A DNA stretch of 64,000 nucleotides from Symbiodinium natans (lineage: Eukaryota; Sar; Dinophyceae; Suessiales; Symbiodiniaceae): contig CAJNDS010001779.1 in NCBI GenBank assembly GCA_905221605.1, positions 590,146 through 654,145 of the forward strand, in the 5' to 3' direction. Shown here piece by piece: positions 21,301 to 33,300 of the stretch. Below the pieces are notes generated by a model, which was not told where the DNA came from, ran no database searches, and saw nothing but the letters and a program-made list of their open reading frames with translations. The first letter of the stretch is position 1. Each line of letters begins with the position of its first letter. A program made the translations under genes and the position numbers.

Positions 21301-24300
21301 GGCTCTAAGGACTCTAGAGTCTCTAGAGCGCCTGCCTGTAGAACCTTAGGCTTAGGGGCCTAGGGCTTAGACAAGAACGTACTAATGTAGGGTGTGGTTG
21401 GCGTAGGGCTAAGGTTCTTATCCAGGAGGATTTTTTTTAAGGCTCAGGGTTGAAAGTTTAGGGTAAGAGCGACCCACAATTCATTGGAGCCGAAATATAT
21501 TTGTCACCCATTAGTTATCTAGGCCCTAAACCCTAAAGCCCGAAACCCTCAAATCCTGAGAACCCTCAATCCATATACGCAACTTAAATGGCCTCGATTG
21601 GGTTTGAGAGGATCATAATCCGGAATGAGCGCGTTAAGGGCCAACCTGGTTGTGTATCCCCAATACGCCACACTCCCCATACCCGTTTTGATGAAACCCA
21701 AAAGGTTTACCTCAACCCCCAAAATATGTAAAATAATAGCCCTTTTAAGGGTCTTGGGCTGTTTTTTTACATACTTTGGGGGTAAACCCTAAACCCTAAA
21801 CCCTAAACCCTAAACCCTAAACCCTAAACCCTAAACCCTAAACCCTGAACCCCCCCAAAAAAACTGGAATCCCCATGCTCAAGCGCAGGAGCTGCCAGCA
21901 GCGTGGACAAGACCGCGTTGAAGGTACAGGGCCTCGGTGGGCTGGGAGGTTTTTGGGGGTTTAGGGTTTAGGGTTTAGGGTTTAGGGTTTAGGGTTTAGG
22001 GTTTTGGGTTCAGGGTGGAAATAGGGGTACCCTTTTTCCCATTTTGGGATTTGGCAGCTCCCCGGTGCTTGCGCCGAGTTGCCTTCGAACTGCACGATTC
22101 GTAAGGGGAGGGGGTTGAGGTTTCGGGAAGGCCCGCCAGTTTCGGCCGGTAAGACCCGAAACGCGGAGAACCCTAAAACCCGAAGCCCCAAAACCCCCTA
22201 AACCCTAGCCCTAAACCCTAAACCCGAAACCCTAAACCCTACGCCCTATACCCTATACACCCAGTGGCCCGATGCGCTCCGCCGCGGCGATGGCGCGCTC
22301 GCGGGCGCTGCCCGTGGACTCCTGGGGCGGGGGGGGGGGGGGGCAAAGGGTCCTAAGTACCGACATAGGGACAAGTGTCCCCCATACAGGTACTTAGGAC
22401 CCTTTTGGGTTATAGGTTTGAGGCTTCTTGGGGAGGGGGCGGGGGTTTGGGGTTCGGGTTTATGAGGGATTTGTGGGATCTTTGGGTTTTGGGATTGTGG
22501 GTTTTAGGTATTTAGGGCCAAACCCTATTCCCCTCCGCCCCCTTCACCCCCCTCCCCTTCCCCTTCCTCCCAAACCCCGTAAGGTCCTTGAACATGTGGG
22601 CAATGTGCGCTGCGTAGTCCACAGCCAGACCCACACAGATCAACACGTAGATCCTCAGGGGATGTGTTTGTAGATGCATATTAATATGTGTATGTATGTG
22701 AATCTATCCATGCGTATATATGTGTCTAAAGAATATCACAAGTCACAAGAACCGGAAATGCCAAACCCTACGAAGCCTCGAAACCCTAATCAACCCAAGC
22801 CCTAAACACATCGTAAGTTGGGACCCTGGGCCATGGCAGCAAAGTCGCGTAGAGACGCCGCTAATCGTCACGTCCCAGAAATACCTCAGAAGGCTCTTTG
22901 AAAGGACTCCATAGGGCCCTACCAAGATTTGGGTTTAGGGGTTAGGGTTCAGGATTTCGCGCTTAGGGTTTAGGGACCAGGGTCCTGCGAAGCACCGATA
23001 CAACGGTGGAAGCTCCCCTCTCAAATCCAAGCGTCATAGAGCATCCCACTTAAGTCATTAATTCAGAAAGCCATCACTAATTACGGAAAGAGTAGCTAAA
23101 ACACGCACATGTATCGGTTTTTGGCTAACTTGACTAGGGAATTGTCGTCTCAATAGAATACAATCTTAGCGTCGTATTCTTCATTACTATAGTTTTCTAA
23201 CTAGGCATTGTTCCAACTCATGGTTTGGCACGCTTTACAAAGCCTCAACATAACATGTTTCAGGACATTGTCGCGCCTTAACGATCCAACACGACATGAG
23301 ATGTAATCTCCAAGAACCAAGAAACAAACAACTCAAAAAACAGGAATCCTTAGCAGCATAAATCTTACAAGCTCAAACACTAAACTCTGTAAACAAACCG
23401 CAAAGTGTAACAATTCTAACCCCTCTGCCTCTATGTCTACATAAGCTGCGAACCGTGATCCCACGCAAACTCTGAACCGAAAGCAAAAAACAAACCAACC
23501 CGCGCAACTCAAACCCTTAAACCCCAAACCTAAGTAAGGTGGGAACGCGAAGTAAAGTCGGAAATATTGAATCTCAAACCCTACATAGATTGTAAACGTT
23601 AGCCTGGAGGACCTAGGGCGCAGGCTGCAAGGCGGGCCGGGAGGAGGGGCTGGGGAGAGAGGGCAGATTTTGTTTGCATCCGTGACTTCTTTGAAGTGTT
23701 TTTTTAGGTTCTGTAAAGATTTTGTGGCGATTTGAAAAATTTTATTGCTTTAAGCTTTCTCTTGCTTTTATTTGTAAGTACAAGAGAAGATTTAGAGTTC
23801 AAGCATAAGAGGGCTTTGCCTTTAAGGCCCAGGCCTTAAAGAGGCAACGGCTGAGGGTTCACCATTTTCGGCTTGGGTCCGAGTTCAGGGTGTAGGTTTC
23901 CACACGTCCAAAGGGTGTGAGCGCTGCAAGCTCGTTCCTACTGCGCGTTGGCACATTTGGTATAGCTGAAAAACAAAGGTTTCGCACCAACGTTGATTCG
24001 CAGCGTTGCGGACGCAGTGTGCATTGCACATGTAGGTAGCAAACAGCAGCAGACCCTGCGGCAGCCAGTCAGTTCATTTGATCATCTGATCAGCTGCAGT
24101 AAGGTTCGGGGCATGTGGGGCCTTTCACCCACAGCCCGCAGCCCACCCCGCTCCCACCCCCACATCCCCCCACCTAACCCACCCAAGCCGCAATCAAAGT
24201 CTCACTTCCGCACCCTCGTGATTCTTGCAATTGACCCCAAACCGCACGCCGATAGTTCAAAGCACTTCTGCAGTGTAGTGAGTCTTTGCTTCTAGGCCTT

Positions 24301-27300
24301 CCCTGATGGTGATACCTGACCACCCGCAAAAACTATCACTTCTGCACTATTCTTTGCTTTCTGGGCCAACCCCATCAGCCGATCGGCTGATTGGCTGTAG
24401 TGCAGTTTCACTAACTTCGCGAGCACAACGGCGCAGCGGCGATCGTGTTCCAGACGCTACGATGATGCTGCCATGTCCGAGTCCTTTTCTTGGCCCATGC
24501 GCATGGCCAGCAACGGCAGGCCAGCGGCGAGTGCCTCCGAAAAGCCAACCCGTGGGAAACCTACCCCTTAAAAATGACAGAAAGGGATGCTGGGGGCCCT
24601 GTTCTCTTCACACAGTGGATTTCGAACGCTTGGGATGTTCTCGTCTCCTTGCAACGAGTGCCCCATTCTTCCAGAATAACGAGCCTTTTGATCCCTATAC
24701 CATTGTGAATCTAAATCCAAAAATTGCTGAAGCCGAAATTCCGGCCGCCTCTTAACCCCTTTGAACCCCAGAAGTACACTGCTTGGCATCGTCAACCTTC
24801 AATCCTAAACTGACGACTGCAAAGGCACATCGGGGCGGGGCAGCTCCAGGCCACCTGCACAGAAGCGATAGCAAGGAAGGCCCATAAACATCTCAGCCCA
24901 ATCATCAAGCACACTCCGCGTGTTGAAGTTTCTATCCTTACATGCCACATTAGCCAGACATCCTGATATTGAACGCTACAAATCTGAACAAGAAAGCTGC
25001 ACCACAAAGCCTTGCAAGCCATGAGAATCAAGTAACTCTCCAAGAAAACACCACACGACCCAAGCATCGGCCTAACTTGACCGCCATTCTGGCACGGGTG
25101 AACAGCGGCAAGTCCACCTGCATCGGGCAGTCAAGTATACTCTTCCTAGACAGCCCAAAGCCATTTGGCAAGGCCCTTTTCTTCAGGCCACCATATGAAA
25201 GAATCCCTCATCTAGAACGCTTAAACGCTCCGAACCTTTTCGAGAAAACTCACGAAAGTTATGTAGAATCATACGTTGACTTTATAGGCCAAACAAAGAC
25301 GTGAATTCCCGAAACACACACACACACACACACTGTGACGACTAGTTTATGGTTGGAATAATATTCAAAATTTACATGTATATTCCCTATTGGGTTCAAG
25401 TAGCCATAAAAATGTAAAATGGTCCACAACTATGACAAAGACTAAATAAGGAAGAAGTTACTAATTAATTTTTAGAAAACGCATTGCATTTGATTAGTGA
25501 CTTTTGGATGCTTGGGGGTGGCAAAGCCGAAGCCGCATCGTCACGAGCCGTGCAAGGCCTCCGCATTTCTTCGGTCACGTGTGATGAGCCCTACATTTTC
25601 TTTGGAGATGCGCAGCGAGCGGGAGCAGGGCCTTGGAAAAGGCAGCCCTCTGTGTCGCCACAGTCTCCGAACATCTCTGCCGAGGTCTCGGGCACTTCGC
25701 GGCCGTGGAAGGAATGCAGTGAGTAGAGCAGGGGCTTTGAACGCTCGAGCTGTCAGCGGCTGAAACGTTTAGGCTTGCGCTTCGCTTGCAATCTGAAGCT
25801 GTTAGCTTCGCGTTTCGTGCTTCTTCTGAAGTCTGAAGCTTCGTTCTGCATCTGTAGGAGTTTAGGATTAAGGATTTAGGCAAGTTGTATTCCATATGTT
25901 CACCACGGACTTCAATGAGATTGAATTATATCTAGAAGAAATCCAAGACCATCAAAATTATGAGATATTCCGAGGTTTTCAATATTTCATGAAATTCCCC
26001 TTATTCTTCGGACATTCAATGATTCTGGAATCTTCACAAAATTTTGATCGACTAAAAATTCTGATAATTTTTAATGTCGCAGAATTTGCTGAAATTATTG
26101 ATGGAAAATGTGAGCTTTTCAATTAAATATAGAATCATTTGGCATCAACGCATATATATATATACACACTATAGAGATCGTCAGAAAATATCGTCGAATT
26201 GGAATTCATCGGAAATCCTTGAATATTTTGATTGTGCAACGATTCTGATGATTTCTATACTCGACAATCTCAATGAGTTTCGGAAACCAGATTGTATTCG
26301 AAATATATTTTGAAAGGACAATTTGGGAATATATGACCTGAAAAAAATTTTTCATTTACATTTAGAATGAACTGAAGTCAAAACTGTAAAACCTATGAAA
26401 TATTTCAGATTCTAAATTGGATTCAATGTTAACGCCATAGTTGCACTACTTATAGCCCTTCTTATATGTACCCATGAACCTCCTAGTAGGGCATTTAATG
26501 AATGGGTTTGGGGCTTGAAAGGATGTAGGGCTTCAGGGCTTTCAGGCTTGGAAGAGCGTCAAGAAGCGTCTAGGGCAGCTTCTAAATCACTCAACTCCAG
26601 CATGCGAGGTAGATGAGGCTTTGTCTACTTTCTGGGCCCTGTTGGATAGTCTTTTATCACTTATGAGAGGATAGGGACACCCCAATGGGCCTCGAATTTC
26701 GACCGACTCAATCCCGGCCCAGCGTGACTCGATCCGCTCTCCGGTTCCCACTATCATACTCTTTTTGGGGGGTTTGCGAAAATAGGGGACCCCGAAACTA
26801 GACCCCCCCCCAAATAGTAGGATGCCCTTCGGATAAGGACCCCAACAAGGTACCCCTAATTTCGGAAACCGCCATGTCGGTACCCCAACAAATTTTGCCC
26901 TTTGGGGCTGCTTGATGGTCCCGGAATTGACGCTTTCCGACAATTTAGGATTTAGGGTTTAAGGTTTAGGGTGTACCTGGACCCCCAAAGTATGTAACAA
27001 AAACAGCCCAAGACCCTTAAAAGGGCTATTATTTTACATATTTTGGGGGTTGAGGAAGGGTTGATTTTAGGATTTAGGGTTTAGGGCCTTTAAAGCTCAT
27101 GCCCCCTCTGTGTCGCTATCTTTCATGCCTTGGAGTGACCGGCTTTTGGGGTTGAGTAAAACCCTTTGGGAACTAGGGTTTAGGGTTTAGGGTTTAGGGT
27201 TCCTTCAAGAACAGCTCTGAAAAGCGCAAGCGCACGGAGCCCAGGCGCATGAATCCCAACGTGTCCACGATGGAAAGGGCCACGCACAAGACCACCTCTC

Positions 27301-30300
27301 TCTTTCTGGGGTTTAGGGCTTATGGGCTTGAGGGTTTGGAGTTTAGGGTTCAGGGTTTAGGGTGTAAGGCTTCGGGCGCAGGGTAGGCAGGCCCTGAAAG
27401 CCACATTCGGGCTTAAGGTTCCGTGCTTAGGTTGGAGGGTTTAGGATTCCCTACATACAATAGAATTAAACCCAATAGGGTTTAGGGCTTAGGGTGACAT
27501 ATCCCACGGAGCGGCATCCCAAACATGCGCCCGAAGCCTAAGCCCAAAACCCTAAAACCCTAAAAGCCCTCCTGAAACCCGAAAACCCCTAAAAGCCCTA
27601 AAAGCCCTAAACACCCTAAAAGCCCTAAAAGCCTAAAACCCTAAAAAACCCTTAAAAACCCTACAAACCCTAAAAACCCTCAAAAACCCTCAAAAACCCT
27701 AAAAAACCTAAAACCCTAAGCCCAAAACCCTAGAACCCAAAAACTTAAAGTTTAAATTGGAAAACCTGAAACCCTGAAACTGTTGGTGGGATGCCATTGG
27801 GTAGAATGCCCCTCGCGCTGGGCCTCGACTTCATGATCACTTTAGGGCACAGGCTTTTTAGGGTCTAGGGTTGAGGAATAAGGGTTGTGAGGTTGAGGGT
27901 TCAGGGAAGCAAGATCCTCCAAGCTCTGAAGACTTACCCCCCCTCCCCACCCCACCCCCAGGTTCTGCCAAGGCCACCCAGATCGCGATGCGTGGGGACG
28001 GCACCAATGCGAAGATGACAACAAGGATGACCTCTCGGGTTTAGGGTTTTGGGTTTAGGGCTTGAGGTTTAGGGCTTCGGGTCTAGGGCAAGGAAAGCAA
28101 TACGCAACCCTGCACCTTGGAACAGTGGGCTTGGGGCATCTTACGGTTTTTACAAGCATTCATGCACTCGAAGGCTGTGGCTTCGGGCACAGGGTTAAGG
28201 TTCTACTTACAAGTTGGACTTAGGGTGGGTTTCGGGTTTCGGGTTTCGGGTTTCGGGGCTTAATGGAAGGTTCCTTTGGCTACTCCTGAGTTGGGTTCTA
28301 AGTGCCCTAAATGAGGTTGTAGCCATAGTTGCGCTACTGATAACCCTACTTATGAGTACCCAGATGAACCTCCAAGCTAAACCCAAAACCCCAAACCCTA
28401 AACCTCAGGCTTTTGTAGACTCATAAGAGCCCAACTATGATCGGCAGAATGCCTCGCGCACTGTGTCCGAGGGGCGCCGCCGCAGACCATCAAGTTCCGG
28501 ACGAGCTCCGTGTCGATCACACCCACCTCGGCTCAGCAACCCAACACCTTTCCGCACAAAAGAACCTCAAAGCGCCTAGACCCTAAACCCCAAACCCTAA
28601 ATTCTCGAACTGCTTAGTCATAGTCCTCAACCCTACAGTGAGCTCTGTACAGCCTCAGCCTCTCAACCCGCCATCTCTCCCTACAAGCATGTGAGGGATT
28701 TCCCCCAACATCCCAAAATCCCCTCCCTGGTAGTGTTTCGGGTTTAGGATTTTCGGGCCCCCCCCCTAAGAAATGCACCATGCCAGAATATGCAAGTACG
28801 AGAAGAAGGGGCACGAAGATTTGTTCAGCATTACGCCCAGGCACGACACAAATCCTCAAACCCTAACATTGGGCACTCACCTCTTGTATGACACTATGGC
28901 GAGGGGGATTAGCTGACAACCCCAAGCCTACACCCCAAAGCCCTAGACGCCAACCCCTAAACCCAAACCCTGGCACCCTGAACCCTACTAAGCCCTCAAT
29001 CCTGAACCAAACCCTAAACCCTAAACCCGAAACCCTGAACCCTTGAGGCGAAGAAGTAGCCTCCTCCCAATACAAGAAGTCGAAGCTGTACGGGAAGGCG
29101 CCCGGTATCAGCTCATCGACCTGCCATGACTCTAAGGGTAGTCACATGGAACCACCTTAGTATGGGCCATTAAGGTTTAGGGTTTAGGGTTTAGGGTTTA
29201 GGGTTTAGGGTTTAGGGTTTAGGGTTTAGGGTTTAGGGTTTAAGGTTTAGGAGAAGCCCCTATACACCCCTTGTACACCCTATCAAACCCAAGGGCACAG
29301 AATTCAGAACCCTTTCGAGCATGTAGGGGACCACATTAAGGGTTTAGGGCTAGGGTTTAGGGTTTAGGGTTTAGGGTTTAGGGTTTAGGGTTTAGGGTTT
29401 AGGGTTTAGGGTTTAGGGTTTAGGGTTTAGGGTTTAGGGTTTAGGGTTTGGAACTTAGGGTTTAGGGTTTACGGGACCGTATTCAGGGACCATGTAGCTA
29501 TCCTTAGAATGATGAGGCCACGAATACGGGGGCCTGTCTAGCCAGGGTTCAGGGTTGAGTGCCCAAAGAAACCTCAAGCCCTCAAGCCCTCTAAGATGAT
29601 CCTCCTTTAGGGTTTAGGGTTTAGGGTTTAGGGTTTAGGGTTTAGGGTTTAGGGTTTAGGGTTTAGGGTTTAGGGTTTAGGGTTTAGGGTTTAGGGTCAA
29701 GCCCTCTACGATGATCCTCCTTAACCCCTCCGCTAATGAGTTCATGGGAACTACGAAGATCCCCTGGAGAATTCGGTTTAGGGATGTGGGGTGCAAGGGC
29801 TCACGCTTGGAGAGTTGTTGGGGCTTGTTTGCGGGTCTCGAGGTTCAATGCCTAGGGTCTACGGATTCTACTAGTTGGGTCTAGGGTTAGAGGGGTTGTT
29901 GGATAGTTCATGGTGGCTCTCAGGGTTTAGGGTTTGAGGGCTTTAGGTCCTCAAGCTCGAGCCCTAACCCTAAACCCTAAGCCCTAAACCCTAAACCCTA
30001 AACCCTAAGCCCTAAATCCTAAACCCCAAACCACCCCCTCTGCAGTGCACGGGTGGGCTGCGAAAGGTGCGGCCTTCTTCCGCATGGACACCATGGTCGT
30101 GTACCGGTTCGTGCCTGGCTCTTACTACGCTCTAAACCCTCTGAACAACACTAGGGTTTAGGGTTTGGGTTTCGGGTTTAGGGCAGGGTTTGGGGTCTGA
30201 ATAGGATCCTCTTGAATGCAATAATGGGAGACATAATTATGTCGCAAGAACTGTAGGGTTTAGGGTTTACAGGGCGGGCCGACTAAACCCTGGTTTGCTG

Positions 30301-33300
30301 CTCAGGGCCTCTCAGGTGATGAAACTTCTCAGAGTTTCTTTGGCTTTGGGCTCGGGGTCTCATGTGTTAGGGTTTACCTGTCGATGTTTTCTCAGGCTTT
30401 TGTGGGGGGTTTGGGAAGCGCTTCGACTTCTTCTCGGGGCGTGGAGGGTTTTGAGGTTGGAGCTTTTCGAGTTCGCAGCGTGCCTGAGATTCAGGGCTTC
30501 CGGCTCTGGAGGGGGGGGACGAAACCCTAGCTAAACTCTAAACCCTACACCCTAAACCCTAAACAAACTACTGGCGATGTCCGAGCCTTGGGGCAACCCT
30601 TGCATCTGAAAGGGGACACGCTGCTTCGGCGCCCCGAAAGAAACCCTTTTTGACCCCTCCAAGCCCTAATGAGCCTAAAGACCATGAAAAGCCCCGCTGC
30701 CCCTGTAAACCCTCTAAACCATTGCTCCAAACCCTCTAAACCCTCTAAAACCTCCAAACCCTCCGAACCATTTAAGCCCTAAACCCTAAACCCTAAGCCC
30801 TAAGCCTCAAACCTCCAAGCCCTAAGCCCTCAACCCTCCACGCCCTCAACCCTCCAAACCCTCCAAACCCTCCGAACCCTCCAAACCCTCCAAACCCTCC
30901 AAACCCTGCCTCCAAACCCTCCAAACCCTCCAAGCCAACCCTCCAAGCCCTAAACCCGAAATCCTAAACCCTACACCCTAAACCCTGAAGGCCCTAAACC
31001 CCAAGCCCTCCCAACCCTAAAAGCCCTCCCAACCCCAAAAGCCCCTGTTCACCGGATGGCCTTTGTCTGTGGCAGCCAGCGACAGCTCCGCGTTGAATCT
31101 TGAGGCCTTGAGCCCCACACTCCTTGCACCACACAAATTAGGGTTTAGGGTTTGGGGTTTGGGGTTAGGGTTTAGGGTTTGGGGTTTAGGGTTTAGGGTT
31201 TAGGGTTAAGGGTTTAGGGACAAAGCAGCGAGGTGGTTGAGCTAAAGACTTCACTTTGTGGACCAAATGAACCCTAAGATTGGGGTCGTCAGGGTTTAGG
31301 AGGTTTAGGGTTAAAACCCTAAACCCTAAACCCGAAACCCTAAACCCTAAACCCTAAACCCTATTAATAGGGCTGAGGGCTCTTCTTGGGGTTTGGGGCT
31401 TAAGATGCCTTTTTAACTGACATGTGGGAGATTCCCTACATTGTGATTCCTTGTGGGGACTCGAATATTATGCGGAGACTTATATATATATATATATGTA
31501 GATATACTTTAAAAGGGCCTCCATCTATCTATCTATCTATCTATATATATATATATTTATTATTGTAGAACCCCTCGCCCGTACATTATGGACCCTTTGA
31601 CCCTCAGACCATCTCGTGTCTCTTATTGCCGGGGTTGGAGTCACCAAAAAACACCCTGCACCTGATATTCAAACAACCCCTACCTCCAAACAAGATACGA
31701 AGATGAAACATTCCTCGACCCTAAACCCCAAACCCCAAACTCTAAACCCTCCTACAATATGCTCTAATTAAGGGGGAGTGGAGCGGATTAACCCCTCTAC
31801 AGACTCAACTCAACAGAAACACACCCCCGAAAACGCTCTGGAAGGGACGCTTTTGCAAACTTCAGCAAGGTTTTGGAATTTGGGGGTTTAGGGCTTAGTG
31901 TTTGGGGTTGGGGGCTTTCGGGTTTGGAGTGTGGAGTGTAATGACCCTAAACCCTAAACCCTAAACCCTAAACCCTAAACCCTAAACCCTAAACCCTAAA
32001 CCCTAAACCCTAAGCACGAGTAGGATGGACTGTTTTAGGCCCGGGGGCACGTCACAGCCAGCTGGGACGACGTCCACGGCGCCATCGACATTGCAGGCCT
32101 CGCAATGAAGAGCCGACTCGGTGGTCTTACCTTAAACCCTAAACCACGGTTTAGGGTTTAGGGTTTAGGGTTTAGGGTTTAGGGTTTAGGGTTTAGGGTT
32201 TAGGGTTTAGGGTTTAGGGTTTAGGGTTCAAGGGACCCTGAGTCTGATTCCCCACATAAACCTTTGATACATACACCTTATATCCTTCATTTATACAACC
32301 ATACAGGGTGGGGCCCCCTTACTATACTAACTGTAGTTAAGGGACTTATAACCTAACTTAGGGTCCTTATAACCCAATTTAGGGCCCTTATAACTCTACT
32401 TATAACTAGGGGGCCCTACCCTGTAGTTCTTAAAAACCGAAGTAGCCCCACATCACCCTGGTGGCCCTTATAAGGGTCCCTCCTTTAGTCCCTACTTACT
32501 GTAGCTAGGAGGCTTGGGCCCCTAAACCCTCCAACCCTAACACAACATGCTGTACCTAAAGCCGGTAAGGAAAAAGTCGCTGAGATCCCACGCCCTTCAG
32601 GGTTCAGTGTTTAGGAGACATGGAACTGCCCCCTTTGGCGAGATTGAGAATTCTTTGAGCCCTTTTCCATGTGAGGAATTGCATGCAACAGAAGCCCCCA
32701 AGCTCTAAACCCTCTACTGAAACAGAAGTACCGAAAAGATGCCCGTAGCTAGACCAACCCGTCAACTCCGCCTCAGGAATTCCTAAGCCCTCTATCCGGT
32801 TCCCGAACAACGGAATGGCAAAAATCGAGTGGAGGGAATTAGGGTTTCAGGTCGAGGGCTTGTAGAGGGCTTCGGATTCTTAAGGTAGGGTGTGCCTGTG
32901 ACTCCCAAACCCTACAAAACAGTAGGTAAAAAACCCCCAGATATAGGGCATAGCCCCCAAAATTCCCATATGCCAAGAGAGCCTGCTTACCAGGGGTCAA
33001 GGGTGACATATAAGGACTATTAGGCCCTATTAGGCTCTATTAGTCTCTATTAGTGCCTAATAGTCTGTTGTTGTTGGGAGGTTGCGAAATTGAAGGCAAT
33101 GTTGGCCGTTGTTGGGAGGTTGAAAGTCGTTGCGATGGAGCTGCCACTTAGACTCGAAAGCAAAGATGCTTGCACACAACCTCCCTTCCAACCAGAAACC
33201 TCAACCCTTGCAAAAACGACATGACTCAAATCCATAAAGCCTCAAAAACTAACAGCTTGACAGCCCTGGCAGCCGTCATGCCATAGAATTAAAAATTCAA

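Larger units (their letters stand above)
22654..27212. other. 4.6-kb intron of the Patched-like gene
   Basis: From about 23.0 to 26.5 kb there are almost no telomere-type repeats and the DNA is AT-rich (especially 25.3-26.4 kb). Open frames of 100-149 codons on both strands have no recognised domain. A nested gene is possible but unsupported. Confidence 0.55.

Noticed and set aside
24306-24755. 149-codon plus-strand frame
   Set aside because: No motif, biased composition, overlapped by another frame; lies in an intron of the opposite-strand gene.
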